A DNA stretch of 64,000 nucleotides, taken from contig DAJPGA010000001.1 of NCBI GenBank assembly GCA_025992895.1, positions 755,001-819,000 on the forward strand, in the 5' to 3' direction. This document shows, piece by piece, positions 8,974-17,977 of this stretch; the first letter of the stretch is position 1, and each line of letters opens with the position of its first letter. A program made the translations under genes and the position numbers. The DNA comes from Veillonellaceae bacterium. Lineage in GTDB: Bacteria > Bacillota > Negativicutes > Veillonellales > Dialisteraceae. The notes beneath the pieces are model-generated. The model did no database searches, had not been told where the DNA came from, and worked only from the letters and a program-made list of their open reading frames with translations.

Positions 8974-10169
8974 AAGGTATGACGAAAAGAGAAGGACGCT
9001 ACGGCGTGCACGGCGGACAGTATGTCCCGGAAACATTGATGAATGCAGTCCTCGAGGTAGAGGAAGCATATGAAAAGTACAAGAATGATCCGGATTTCAA
9101 TAAGGAACTCGACGACCTGAACCGGAATTACACAGGCCGCCCCTCGCTCCTCTATTATGCAAAGAAAATGAGTGAAGACCTGGGCGGCGCGAAGATTTAT
9201 CTCAAGAGAGAAGACCTCAACCACACAGGCGCTCACAAGATCAATAACGTTCTTGGCCAGGCGCTCCTTGCCAAGAGAATGGGCAAGACGAGAATCATTG
9301 CCGAGACCGGAGCAGGCCAGCACGGCGTAGCTGCCGCAACGGCCGCTGCCCTCTTCGGCATGGAATGCGAAGTCTTCATGGGCAAGGAAGACACCGAGCG
9401 CCAGGCGCTGAATGTCTACCGCATGCGCCTCCTCGGCGCCAAGGTCCACCCCGTCACCTCCGGGACCATGACCCTGAAGGATGCCGTCAGCGAAACGCTC
9501 CGCGAATGGACAAGACGTCTGGATGACACCTACTACATCATGGGATCGGCCGTCGGCCCGCATCCGTTCCCGATGATCGTCCGCGATTTCCAGGCCATCA
9601 TCAGCAAGGAAGCCAGAGCGCAGATCCTGGAAGCGGAAGGGAAACTTCCGGCTGCTGTCCTTGCATGTGTCGGAGGCGGAAGCAACGCCATCGGCACCTT
9701 CTACCACTTCATCCCGGATGAAGGCGTCCGCCTCATCGGATGCGAAGCAGCAGGGAGAGGCATCCATACAGGAAAGCATGCGGCGACCCTGACGATGGGA
9801 ACCGAAGGCATCTTCCACGGCATGAAATCCTACTTCGTGCAGGATGAATACGGACAGATCGCACCGGTCTACTCCGTTTCCGCCGGCCTCGATTATCCGG
9901 GCGTAGGACCTGAACATTCCTATCTGAAGGACATCGGCCGCGCTGAATACGTGCCGATCACTGACGACGAAGCCGTCGACGCCTTCGAATACCTTTCAAG
10001 GACAGAAGGCATCATTCCGGCGATCGAAAGCGCGCATGCCGTCGCAGAAGCCATCAAACTGGCACCGACGATGAAGAAAGACGACATCATGATCATTTGC
10101 ATTTCCGGCCGCGGCGACAAGGACGTAGCAGCCATGGCAAGATACAGAGGGGTGGACATTCATGAATAA
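8970..10169 (+). CDS. trpB: tryptophan synthase beta chain
   Basis: 399 residues, PLP enzyme condensing indole and serine. The PLP lysine lies in [13 protein letters not shown] and the phosphate-binding glycine loop in [12 protein letters not shown]. It is the ordinary TrpB1 type that partners TrpA. A second ATG at 8979 with a better-spaced GGATGAAAGG could be the true start; the proteins differ by three residues. It overlaps trpA by 8 bases. Confidence 0.97.
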   Translation: MKGMTKREGRYGVHGGQYVPETLMNAVLEVEEAYEKYKNDPDFNKELDDLNRNYTGRPSLLYYAKKMSEDLGGAKIYLKREDLNHTGAHKINNVLGQALLAKRMGKTRIIAETGAGQHGVAAATAAALFGMECEVFMGKEDTERQALNVYRMRLLGAKVHPVTSGTMTLKDAVSETLREWTRRLDDTYYIMGSAVGPHPFPMIVRDFQAIISKEARAQILEAEGKLPAAVLACVGGGSNAIGTFYHFIPDEGVRLIGCEAAGRGIHTGKHAATLTMGTEGIFHGMKSYFVQDEYGQIAPVYSVSAGLDYPGVGPEHSYLKDIGRAEYVPITDDEAVDAFEYLSRTEGIIPAIESAHAVAEAIKLAPTMKKDDIMIICISGRGDKDVAAMARYRGVDIHE

Positions 10170-10947
10170 ATTAGAAAAAGCCTTCGACGGGCATAAAGCA
10201 TTCATCGGTTTTCTGACGGCAGGCGACCCGAGCCTCAAAGATACCGAGCGGTATATAGAAATCATGGCAAAGTCCGGGTGCGATTTGATTGAAATCGGCA
10301 TTCCTTTCTCCGATCCTGTGGCAGAAGGGGAAGTCATCCAGAAAGCGACCATCCGCGCCCTTGCTGCCGGCACTACGACAGACAAGATTTTCGACATGGT
10401 AGAAAGAGTCGCTCCGAAAGTCGATATTCCTCTCGTTTTCATGACCTACCTCAATCCTGTCTACGTCTACGGCGCAGAGAAATTCTTCGCCCGCTGCGAG
10501 AAGGCAGGCATCTCCGGCATCATCGTTCCCGATATGCCGTATGAAGAAAAAGGAGAACTCGCAGAACCCGCCAGAGCACACAACGTACGGATCATCTCCC
10601 TCATTGCCCCGACCTCCGAAGGCCGCGTCGGCATGATTGCCAAAGAGGCAGAAGGCTTCATCTACCTCGTTTCCTCCATGGGCGTCACGGGCGTCAGAAG
10701 CGAAATCACGACAAACGTCAAAGCCATTACCGATACGATCAGGAAGTACACGGACGTTCCTGTCGCAGTAGGCTTCGGCATTGCAACGCCCGAACAGGCA
10801 GAAGACATGGCGGGGGCTTCCGATGGCGCCATCGTGGGAAGCGCCATCGTCAAGATCATCGAAGAGCATGGCAGCAAAGCAGACGAGCCGCTTGCCGCAT
10901 ACATCCGCTCCATGAAAGACGGCGTGGAAAAAGCGGAAGGAAAGTAA
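10162..10947 (+). CDS. trpA: tryptophan synthase alpha chain
   Basis: 261 residues, TIM barrel cleaving indole-3-glycerol phosphate. The catalytic glutamate is in [15 protein letters not shown] and the catalytic aspartate in [18 protein letters not shown] opens the barrel. It is the last gene of the operon and is followed by a strong terminator. Confidence 0.97.
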   Translation: MNKLEKAFDGHKAFIGFLTAGDPSLKDTERYIEIMAKSGCDLIEIGIPFSDPVAEGEVIQKATIRALAAGTTTDKIFDMVERVAPKVDIPLVFMTYLNPVYVYGAEKFFARCEKAGISGIIVPDMPYEEKGELAEPARAHNVRIISLIAPTSEGRVGMIAKEAEGFIYLVSSMGVTGVRSEITTNVKAITDTIRKYTDVPVAVGFGIATPEQAEDMAGASDGAIVGSAIVKIIEEHGSKADEPLAAYIRSMKDGVEKAEGK

Positions 10948-10972
10948 GTATCATATAAGTAAGCATCATAAA

Positions 10973-11015
10973 AGAGCTGTGGCGAAATGACTGCACATTT
11001 CCACAGCTCTTTTTC
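10973..11015 (+). terminator. trp operon terminator, repeated hairpin family
   Basis: AGAGCTGTGG..GAAATG pairs with CATTT..CCACAGCTCT, followed by T5. The bases 11016-11197 hold a TATAAT at 11126-11131 as a candidate -10 for the next gene and nothing else I recognise. Confidence 0.9.
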
Positions 11016-11197
11016 TTATTCTCCATTTCCTTATATAATAAGTATATATAAATAAAGGAAAGTGACTGATTTTCGACCAACGAAAAATAGAAATCTTTCA
11101 CTCTACCATTTCTAGGAGTTCATGGTATAATGAGGGCGTTGCGATACTTTCTCAGAAATCATTCAATCAGGTGAAAGCCTGTGATAAGGAGCATTTC

Positions 11198-12127
11198 ATG
11201 AGCACATTGATAAAAGCGCTGGCGGCTCTGGCTGCAGGCGCGCTGACGGCGTATCTTCTGCCGAAACATAAAAAAGAAAAGGAAAAGAAGCGCCTTCCTG
11301 TGGGGGAGAGCTTCCGTTTTCTGGCGGAACAGACAGGCACCTGCCGCGATCCGATTCCGGTCTACTACTATCGTCCGGCTACCTGGACCGAGGACCAGCC
11401 CGTCTTCATTTCCTTCCCGGACGTGACACGCCGCGCAGAGAAATTCGAGCGCCATATGGAAAGCCTTGCCGTGAAGTACAACATGCTGATCGCATGCCCT
11501 GAATTCTCGACGAAGAAATACCCGGGCGCGCGCTGGTATCAGGAAGGAAATGTGCAGGACAAGGAAGGCGAGGAAGGAACGATCCAGCCAAGAAACCACT
11601 GGTCCTTCGATGCCGTCAACCATATCGTTGCTGCAGTCCGCGCAAGAACTCATGCCAAGGGCAAGGTCATCATTTTCGGCCATTCTGCCGGCGGCCAGTT
11701 CATGCACCGCTACAGCCTTCTTGATGGAAGAGCAGATGTCGATGCCATTGTCTGCGCCAATGCAGGATGGTTCACGATGCCTGATGACACCACCTGCTAC
11801 CCGTACGGCACAAAGGGCCTCGGCCTTTCTGATGCCGATCTGGCCTCTGCCTTTGCCCTCCCCGTCATCATGCTGATGGGAAGCGAGGACGTTTCCAGAG
11901 AGCAGCCCTTCCGCGCGACCCCCGAGGCCGATGCACAGGGCAAGAACCGCATGGAACGCTGCCTCCATTACTTCGATGCCTGCCAGAAGAAAGCCGAAGA
12001 ACTCGGCGTTCCTTTCAATTGGAAGAAAGGCGTCGTAGAAGGCGCTGCCCATGAAGGCGGCAAGATGGCAGAAGGCGCCATGAAACTCTTCTGCGAAGAA
12101 CCGCTCGATGAAACAGTAGGAATGTAA
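11198..12127 (+). CDS. alpha/beta hydrolase, membrane-anchored or secreted
   Basis: 309 residues. An N-terminal hydrophobic stretch (LIKALAALAAGALTAYLLP) followed by a lysine-rich segment suggests a signal anchor. The nucleophile elbow is GHSAGG (VIIFGHSAGGQFMHRY). A late acid is plausible in GSEDVS and a histidine in GAAHEGGKM. Substrate unknown; the fold resembles polyhydroxybutyrate-depolymerase/esterase-like hydrolases. AAGGAG at 11186-11191 supports the ATG at 11198 over one at 11171. Confidence 0.8.
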   Translation: MSTLIKALAALAAGALTAYLLPKHKKEKEKKRLPVGESFRFLAEQTGTCRDPIPVYYYRPATWTEDQPVFISFPDVTRRAEKFERHMESLAVKYNMLIACPEFSTKKYPGARWYQEGNVQDKEGEEGTIQPRNHWSFDAVNHIVAAVRARTHAKGKVIIFGHSAGGQFMHRYSLLDGRADVDAIVCANAGWFTMPDDTTCYPYGTKGLGLSDADLASAFALPVIMLMGSEDVSREQPFRATPEADAQGKNRMERCLHYFDACQKKAEELGVPFNWKKGVVEGAAHEGGKMAEGAMKLFCEEPLDETVGM

Positions 12128-12135
12128 GCACTTGA

Positions 12136-12180
12136 AAAGGCTGCGGCGAATGATTGTTCATTTTGCCGCAGCCCTTTTTC
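12136..12180. terminator. bidirectional terminator between convergent genes
   Basis: GGCTGCGGCGAATGA pairs with TCATTTTGCCGCAGCC, with A residues on the left and T5 on the right, so it can serve both facing genes. It belongs to the repeated hairpin family. Confidence 0.85.
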
Positions 12181-12186
12181 ATTTCA

Positions 12187-12489
12187 TTACCAGTCAATCC
12201 ATGTGAGCGCTTTTTCCAGTTCGTAGAAGGTCTTGCCATCCCAGAGGATATCTTCGGTGAGATGGTTCAACACATCTTCCGCGTCGTCGCTTTCGTAGTA
12301 GTACACCATTTCCATGAACTCTTCGAAAGGCTCGCCCGTGAAGCGGTACTTCTCCACGCTGATGCTGTAAGTGTCCCTTCCCGGATGGAACTTCAGTCCC
12401 GAAAAACGGTACACATAGCTCTTGTGCCTGACGGAAGCTTCCCCGTCATTCATAAAGTCGATAAATTCATCTGCGTCGCCGCCCTGCAT
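12187..12489 (-). CDS. small acidic protein of unknown function
   Basis: 100 residues, rich in Asp, Glu and aromatic residues, with no membrane segment. On the minus strand an AAGGAGG stands 5 to 6 bases before the ATG, which supports a real gene. I recognise no family. It faces the hydrolase gene and shares its terminator, and is divergent from queC, but nothing links it to either function. Confidence 0.75.
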   Translation of the reverse strand: MQGGDADEFIDFMNDGEASVRHKSYVYRFSGLKFHPGRDTYSISVEKYRFTGEPFEEFMEMVYYYESDDAEDVLNHLTEDILWDGKTFYELEKALTWIDW

Positions 12490-12590
12490 ATTGTCCTCCT
12501 TGTTCTTAACTATATTGGACGCTTTTATTATACAGGAAATCCGCGGGAAGCGGTAGGACTGCTTTCCTTTTTTGTACTTGCCTGTCGTGG

Positions 12591-12650
12591 TATAATAATT
12601 AAATACGATATTCAGTTGTCAGCTGTCAACCAACTTAAAAAAACAGGAGG
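12591..12650 (+). promoter_or_regulatory. promoter -10 and candidate preQ1-I riboswitch of queC
   Basis: TATAAT at 12591-12596 is the -10. The leader then shows AGTTG (12614-12618), a 12-base loop TCAGCTGTCAAC (12619-12630), CAACT (12631-12635), an A-rich tail of seven A, and CAGGAGG. The layout matches preQ1 class I: a 5-bp stem, a 12-base loop with the AGCT core, and an A-tail whose last bases (CAG, 12644-12646) can pair with CTG in the loop (12623-12625). That pseudoknot would include the edge of the ribosome site, so control would be translational. Confidence 0.6.
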
Positions 12651-12654
12651 AATG

Positions 12655-13344
12655 ATGAAAAAAGCAATCATATTATCCAGCGGGGGCGTCGATTCTACGA
12701 CGTGCGTATCCCTGGCTGTCGACAGACTGGGAGCAGACAATGTTGTGACTGCTTCTATTTTTTATGGCCAGAAACATAAGAAAGAAATCCTGGCCGCGCG
12801 CAAAGTGGCAGAATACTACCACCTGCAGCATTATGAATTCGATCTTTCCTCCCTCTTCCAGTATTCGAACTGCTCGCTCCTTGAAGGCTCCACACAGGAA
12901 ATCGTGCATGAAAGCTATGCCGAGCAGATTGAGAAGAACGGAGAAGGAAAAGTTTCCACCTACGTCCCTTTCAGAAACGGACTGATGCTCTCCACAGCGG
13001 CTTCGCTGGCAGCCAGCCTCTTTGAAGACGACGACGTAGATATTTACATCGGCGCCCATGCCGATGATGCGGCCGGCGATGCGTATGCCGACTGCAGCGA
13101 GCCATTCCTGAAAGCCATGGGAGACGCTGTCTCGATTGGCACTTACGGAAAAGTCCATCTGGCATTTCCCTTCGCCAAGCTGAACAAGGCAGGCGTCGTA
13201 GCCATGGGCCTCAAGCTCAAGACACCTTATGAACTTACATGGAGCTGCTATGAAGGCGGCGAGAAACCCTGCGGAACCTGCGGGACCTGTATAGACCGTG
13301 CAGCTGCGTTTGCTGCAAACGGCGTTAAAGACCCGGCCCTCTGA
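12655..13344 (+). CDS. queC: 7-cyano-7-deazaguanine synthase
   Basis: 229 residues. It makes preQ0 from 7-carboxy-7-deazaguanine with ATP and ammonia. The PP-loop SSGGVDSTTC is at the N-terminus and the zinc cysteines are in WSCYEGGEKPCGTCGTC. Two ATGs are adjacent (12652 and 12655); GGAGG ends at 12650, so the second is preferred. The open frame extends upstream to 12154 but that part is antisense to the small minus-strand gene and crosses the promoter. Confidence 0.96.
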   Translation: MKKAIILSSGGVDSTTCVSLAVDRLGADNVVTASIFYGQKHKKEILAARKVAEYYHLQHYEFDLSSLFQYSNCSLLEGSTQEIVHESYAEQIEKNGEGKVSTYVPFRNGLMLSTAASLAASLFEDDDVDIYIGAHADDAAGDAYADCSEPFLKAMGDAVSIGTYGKVHLAFPFAKLNKAGVVAMGLKLKTPYELTWSCYEGGEKPCGTCGTCIDRAAAFAANGVKDPAL

Positions 13345-13361
13345 GCCGAGAAAGGAATATT

Positions 13362-13691
13362 ATGTTTACCGTAACAAAGAGAATGGAAGTATCCGGGGCG
13401 CACTACCTGCACCTCGATTATGAAAGCAAGTGCACGAACCTGCACGGCCATAACTGGATCATCACCGTCACCGTCCAGAGCGAAGAAGTCGACCACAACG
13501 GCATGGTCGTCGATTTCAGCAAGATCAAGGAAATCGTGAACCGCTTCGACCACGCCCTCATCAATGACGTCATGGGGGATATCAACCCGACCGCCGAAAA
13601 CATGGCCAAGTGGCTCTGCGACCGCATCCCGCACTGCGTGCGCGTATCCGTACAGGAAACGGAAGGAAACGTGGCCACCTATGAAAAGTGA
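13362..13691 (+). CDS. queD: 6-carboxy-5,6,7,8-tetrahydropterin synthase
   Basis: 109 residues of the T-fold 6-pyruvoyl-tetrahydropterin synthase family. Zinc histidines are in SGAHYL and NLHGHNW, the catalytic cysteine in SKCTNLHGH. It converts dihydroneopterin triphosphate to carboxytetrahydropterin, the second step to preQ0. It lies 17 bases after queC and overlaps queE by 11 bases. Confidence 0.95.
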   Translation: MFTVTKRMEVSGAHYLHLDYESKCTNLHGHNWIITVTVQSEEVDHNGMVVDFSKIKEIVNRFDHALINDVMGDINPTAENMAKWLCDRIPHCVRVSVQETEGNVATYEK

Positions 13692-14364
13692 GTACCGCTA
13701 TGACGACGGACTTTTCCATGTGACCGAGATCTTCGACAGCATCGACGGCGAAGGGAAAAGAACCGGCTGCATGGCCATTTTCGTAAGACTGGCAGGCTGC
13801 AACCTGCGCTGCACGTACTGCGACACCGCTTACTCGCTTGAACTTTCCGACACAAAGGAAGCGCTGACGGAAGACGAACTCATCCGCCGCATCCACGCCT
13901 TCCCGTGGAAGAACATCACACTGACCGGCGGCGAGCCGATGCTTCATCCGCTCCGCCATCTCTGCGAAAGGCTCTCCGAAGAAGGCTATGACATCAATAT
14001 AGAAACGAACGGTGCGATCCCGCTTTGGGAAGACCGCCCGTCCGGCGTTTTCTACACGATGGACTTCAAGTGCTCGGGAAGCGGCATGAAAGAATCCATG
14101 AGGAAAGAAAATTTCCCCATCCTGAAAGAAAAAGACGTGTTGAAATTTGTCGTCGGCTCGAAAACAGACCTGGATGAAATGAAGGAAATCACGAATACGT
14201 ACTTCGAAAGAAAAGACCATCCGGAATTCTTCGTTTCTCCCGTATGGGGGAAAATCACGCCGGCGGAATTGGTAGAGTATGTCAGGGAAAACCGGCTGAG
14301 CCGCGTGAGGGTGCAGGTGCAGCTTCACAAGATCATCTGGGACCCGAACAGAAGGGGCGTATAA
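13681..14364 (+). CDS. queE: 7-carboxy-7-deazaguanine synthase (radical SAM)
   Basis: 227 residues. The radical SAM cysteines are in AGCNLRCTYCDT (CX3CX2C), followed by TLTGGEPMLHP. QueE rearranges carboxytetrahydropterin to carboxydeazaguanine. The upstream extension of the frame to 13564 lies inside queD and is not used; the ATG at 13681 gives the usual N-terminus before the FDSIDGEG motif. Confidence 0.95.
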   Translation: MKSEYRYDDGLFHVTEIFDSIDGEGKRTGCMAIFVRLAGCNLRCTYCDTAYSLELSDTKEALTEDELIRRIHAFPWKNITLTGGEPMLHPLRHLCERLSEEGYDINIETNGAIPLWEDRPSGVFYTMDFKCSGSGMKESMRKENFPILKEKDVLKFVVGSKTDLDEMKEITNTYFERKDHPEFFVSPVWGKITPAELVEYVRENRLSRVRVQVQLHKIIWDPNRRGV

Positions 14365-14366
14365 AA

Positions 14367-14933
14367 ATGGATCGAAAGAAACTCGAAGAGGCAGCCCGCC
14401 TCATCATTGAAGCAGTCGGAGACGACCCCGGAAGGGAAGGCCTCCTGGAGACGCCGAAACGTTTCGCAGACATGATGGAAGAACAGTTCAAGTACTGCAG
14501 CATTTCCAATGACGACATCGCCCGCGAATTCGACAAGACCTTCGAATCACCGGAAAGCGACATGGTCGTCGTGAAGGACATTGAAATCTTCTCCCACTGC
14601 GAACACCACATCGCTCTCATGTACAATATGAAAGTTACCGTCGGATACATGCCAAAAGGCCGCGTCATCGGACTTTCCAAGATCGCCCGCATCGCAGACG
14701 CCGTATCCCGCCGCTTCCAGATTCAGGAACGCATCGGCACCGACATCCGTGACATCATGAAGAAAGTCACAGGCTCTGACGACGTCGCTGTCCTGATCGA
14801 CGGCGAACACTCCTGCATGACCGCCCGCGGCATCAAGAAGCCGGGCACCCGCACCAGGACGGTATCCGTCTCCGGTGCTTTTAAGAAAGACATCGAACTC
14901 CGCAAGGAATTCCTCATGCTCGCAGGCAAGTAA
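14367..14933 (+). CDS. folE: GTP cyclohydrolase I
   Basis: 188 residues. It makes dihydroneopterin triphosphate from GTP, feeding both QueD and folate. Zinc and catalytic residues are in FSHCEHH and GEHSCMTARG; GLSKIARI and RRFQIQERI are typical. Its place directly after queE (2 bases) shows the operon supplies the whole route from GTP to preQ0. Confidence 0.96.
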   Translation: MDRKKLEEAARLIIEAVGDDPGREGLLETPKRFADMMEEQFKYCSISNDDIAREFDKTFESPESDMVVVKDIEIFSHCEHHIALMYNMKVTVGYMPKGRVIGLSKIARIADAVSRRFQIQERIGTDIRDIMKKVTGSDDVAVLIDGEHSCMTARGIKKPGTRTRTVSVSGAFKKDIELRKEFLMLAGK

Positions 14934-14957
14934 CGGACACACCGGGAAAGGACGACT

Positions 14958-15920
14958 ATGGATATTTTCAAGAAATTCACCGCGCGCGCCGTCAAGCTCG
15001 TCTCCGGACGCGCATCGGCTGCGCTCTTCTGCGACTACGCCTATGCCAATGAAATGAAGACCCCGGTGCATCCGGGCTATGGACGCGGCAGCAGAAACCG
15101 CGGCGCCCTCGAAATGGAATATGCGGCGGACGGTCCTGAAAAAGTCGAAGAGAAAATCTTTAAGACAGGAAATACCGATCCCAAAGGCGTCCAGAACATT
15201 CACGTCTGGTACCCTGCATCCATGGAAGAAGGGAAGAAATACCCGCTTCTCATCATTTCCAATGGCATGGAATTCCCCTGCACCTCTTTTACCGTGATTC
15301 TCCAGCACCTTGCCTCCTGGGGCTTCATAGCAGCCGGAAACGACGCACTGAACTCAGGAAGCGGCGAAACAGCGGCGAAAACGCTTGAGAAAATGCTCTC
15401 CGAAAACGAAAAGCAGGGAAGTATTTTCCATGACCGCATCGATCTTGACCACATCGGAAGCATCGGCTACTTCCAGGGAGGCGCCGGTGCCATCCGTCAG
15501 GCGACCATCTCCAAGAACAAGGACCATTACAGCGCGCTGTACCTGGCAAGCCCCATGACGCTTCCCTTCATTGAGAAAGCAAAAGCAGCAGCATGGTCAT
15601 ACGACCCGTCCCTGCTTACGATTCCCGTATTCATCGCCTCAGGCGGAGACGGCATCGAAAACAGCATCCTTTCTCCGAAGGAAGACATGGAAGGCATTTA
15701 TCAGGCCGCAAAAGGACCGGCCGTCATCGGACGCATGAAAGGCGAGGACCATCTCCGCGTCATGACACGCGCCGACGCTTACATGACAGCATGGTTCCGC
15801 ATGATCCTTACAGGCGATGAAAAAGCCGCCTCCATCTTTGATAAAGACGGAGAATTCATGAAGAATGCAGGCTGGACAGATAAAAGCATCAAGGGAATTC
15901 CCCTGGAAGGAAACGAATGA
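14958..15920 (+). CDS. esterase-like alpha/beta hydrolase homologue lacking the nucleophile serine
   Basis: 320 residues, clearly related to the next gene (shared blocks ILQHLASWGFIAAGN, GGAGA, HDR/HQI, ADAYMTAWFR). The nucleophile elbow reads GYFQGG where the neighbour has GYSQGG; the codon at 15471-15473 is TTC instead of TCC. The late histidine (EDHLRV) remains. By family knowledge loss of the serine abolishes hydrolysis, so this is either a non-catalytic homologue or a recently inactivated enzyme. No clear signal peptide. GGAAAGGACG precedes the ATG, and its stop overlaps the next ATG. Confidence 0.8.
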   Translation: MDIFKKFTARAVKLVSGRASAALFCDYAYANEMKTPVHPGYGRGSRNRGALEMEYAADGPEKVEEKIFKTGNTDPKGVQNIHVWYPASMEEGKKYPLLIISNGMEFPCTSFTVILQHLASWGFIAAGNDALNSGSGETAAKTLEKMLSENEKQGSIFHDRIDLDHIGSIGYFQGGAGAIRQATISKNKDHYSALYLASPMTLPFIEKAKAAAWSYDPSLLTIPVFIASGGDGIENSILSPKEDMEGIYQAAKGPAVIGRMKGEDHLRVMTRADAYMTAWFRMILTGDEKAASIFDKDGEFMKNAGWTDKSIKGIPLEGNE

Positions 15921-16861
15921 AACATATAAAGAAAATTCTGGCGGCGGGCATTTGTCTCGCCGCTTCACTCTATCTCACGCCTGCCATGGCGGCCTACGAA
16001 ATCGACCCCGATTACACCATGAAGTACAACGACCCGGGGAAAATCGAGCAGCGCTATCGCTGGCACGGCCCATATCAGGTGAAATCCGTCGTCCTCTCTG
16101 ACGGCGAAGCAAAATATGGAAATTACAAGTACAAAGTCTGGTATCCCGTGCAGCAGGCAGGGCGCGAAAGGCCGCGGCCCCTTGTCATCACGCTGAATGG
16201 CACAGGCGGCTCCTGCGACAAGGACGAACCCATTTTCAGGCACCTCGCCTCCTGGGGCTTCGTCGTGGCAGGAAATACAGACGCGCAGACAGCGCCGGGC
16301 TTCTCTGCCGAATGGACACTCGATCAGGCCCTTGCGGCCAATCAGGATTCCAGGAGCCCTCTTTATCACCAGATCGATGAAAAGGAAATCGGCATCGTCG
16401 GCTACTCCCAGGGAGGCGCCGGTGCCTACAATACACTCGAAGGGAAAGACGGCGATAAATTCAAGACCATGGTTACCGTCTCAGGCGTCACAGAATCCAT
16501 CGGAGAAAAACTCCACCTGCCCGTTTGGATCTACGATCCGTCCAAAGTCACCATCCCCGTCTTCATGGCAGCCGGCACAGGCATCCTTGACAGGAAACTC
16601 ATCACACCGCTCGATGAAATGAAAGAAAACTACAGCAAAATCCAGTCGAAGACAGCCGCCATGGGAAGAAGAAAAGACGCAGACCACCTCGACATCCAGA
16701 CAGCCGCCGACGCCTACATCACCGCCTGGCTCAGATGGCAGCTCGATGACGACATCTACGCCAAAAAAGTCTTCACAGGAAAAGATCCCGAAATCCTGAG
16801 GAACCCCGCATGGGACAACGCAACAGTAAGGAACCCGGAAACGGCTCCCAAAACAGACTGA
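15917..16861 (+). CDS. secreted esterase-like alpha/beta hydrolase
   Basis: 314 residues with a signal peptide (KKILAAGICLAASLYLTPAMA, cleavage about residue 25). The nucleophile is in GYSQGGAGAYN; an oxyanion/glycine segment is LNGTGGSCDKDE; the histidine is in DADHLDI. The family resembles PET-hydrolase/chlorophyllase-like and acetyl-xylan esterase-type hydrolases; the substrate is unknown and location would be periplasmic. It forms a tandem paralogous pair with the upstream gene, with a four-base overlap. Confidence 0.85.
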   Translation: MKHIKKILAAGICLAASLYLTPAMAAYEIDPDYTMKYNDPGKIEQRYRWHGPYQVKSVVLSDGEAKYGNYKYKVWYPVQQAGRERPRPLVITLNGTGGSCDKDEPIFRHLASWGFVVAGNTDAQTAPGFSAEWTLDQALAANQDSRSPLYHQIDEKEIGIVGYSQGGAGAYNTLEGKDGDKFKTMVTVSGVTESIGEKLHLPVWIYDPSKVTIPVFMAAGTGILDRKLITPLDEMKENYSKIQSKTAAMGRRKDADHLDIQTAADAYITAWLRWQLDDDIYAKKVFTGKDPEILRNPAWDNATVRNPETAPKTD

Positions 16862-16882
16862 AAAGTGAATCGATGTTTAAAA

Positions 16883-16975
16883 GGGGGCTGTGACAAAATC
16901 CGTTAAAACGCTGCTTTTTTCTTTTCTCGAGCGAAGCGAGGTTTAAGGGTGTTAACCTTGCTCCGAAGGAGAAGG
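16883..16975 (+). repeat. incomplete terminator element plus palindromic modules, left flank of IS copy 1
   Basis: 16883-16921 starts like the repeated terminator family (GGGGGCTGTGACAAAAT) but its right arm does not pair fully. Then come the module TCGAGCGAAGCGAGG and the hairpin CCTTGCTCC-GAA-GGAGAAGG (16956-16975), whose last four bases AAGG are the IS target duplication. Confidence 0.7.
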
Positions 16976-17040
16976 TGGTGCGGATTTGTTAATACAGACA
17001 AATAAATATCATAAAAAATCTAATCGTACTTTAATCTTAA

Positions 17041-17772
17041 TCATGCAGCCATTGGAGCTGCGTTGAATACTTCCATTGGAGCTAAAAGATGTAATTTGCG
17101 CTGAATGCGTTTGTTGTTGTAGAAGTAGATGTAGCCGTTGATCATGCTTACCACTGCTTTACGGCTGGTGAATTTACGTGTGTAGTAACGTTCGCGCTTC
17201 AGCATTCCCCAGAACCCTTCCATCAGACCGTTGTCTGCACAGCAGCCTACACGGGACATGCTGTGAACCAGTCCTGCTTTTTCAACAATCTTATGGAATC
17301 CGTTGCTTGTATACTGGAATCCGCGGTCGGTATGAATCATTGGATGTTCTCCAGGATTCTCTTTAAGTGCCTTTTCCATTGTCTCAAAAGCCAGTGCAGT
17401 ATTGTTCCTGTCGCCGATGACATAAGAGACAATCCGGCGATCATGGCCGTCAATAATCGCGCTTAAATATAACTTGTGCAAAACTCCATCAGCAGTTGTG
17501 TACTTGAATTCAGTGACATCCGTCATCCATCTTGCATTGGACACGCCGGCATCAAAGTCACGGTTCAGCAGGTTTTCAAAAATGTACTTTGGATCCTTTG
17601 CGTTACGAGTGCAACCATCGGTCTTGTACTTGATCACGGACTTAATATTAAGTATCCGCATGATACGAAGAACCAGACTGTCGCTTACATTTATATTGAT
17701 GTTGTCATCCTTCTTGATCCAATCGTTAATCCGGCGGTATCCCATATCCGGATATTCCTGATGGGTTTTCAT
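17041..17772 (-). CDS. IS transposase OrfB (DDE integrase), copy 1
   Basis: 243 residues from its first ATG; the frame is open upstream to the A run, as it is read in fused copy 2. The rve-type DDE core is visible: WMTDVTEFKY, AIIDGHDRR and MEGFWGMLKRE. In this copy, with eight A, the frame relation to OrfA differs from the 9-A copy by one more base, so ordinary -1 frameshifting would not join the two parts. Confidence 0.9.
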   Translation of the reverse strand: MKTHQEYPDMGYRRINDWIKKDDNININVSDSLVLRIMRILNIKSVIKYKTDGCTRNAKDPKYIFENLLNRDFDAGVSNARWMTDVTEFKYTTADGVLHKLYLSAIIDGHDRRIVSYVIGDRNNTALAFETMEKALKENPGEHPMIHTDRGFQYTSNGFHKIVEKAGLVHSMSRVGCCADNGLMEGFWGMLKRERYYTRKFTSRKAVVSMINGYIYFYNNKRIQRKLHLLAPMEVFNAAPMAA

Positions 17773-17977
17773 GACCTCCTGTGCGACCTTTTCTCTCAGC
17801 AGTTCACGGCCGCTCTTAATATGATTCAGCCATCCGTAATAAGCTGCCCGGGAGACCTTTGAGAGTCGGCAGAGACTTTCTATGGAGATGTTGGTTTCTT
17901 CATGGACTTCTTTTATGGCTTTAAAATCTCTGAGAAGGTGAGTAAGGCTGAATCCTTCGAGGAACGCAACCTTTCCT

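Noticed and set aside
12154..12654. Upstream extension of queC
   Set aside because: The extension is antisense to the small minus-strand gene and crosses the promoter and riboswitch-like leader; queC proteins start at the PP-loop region.
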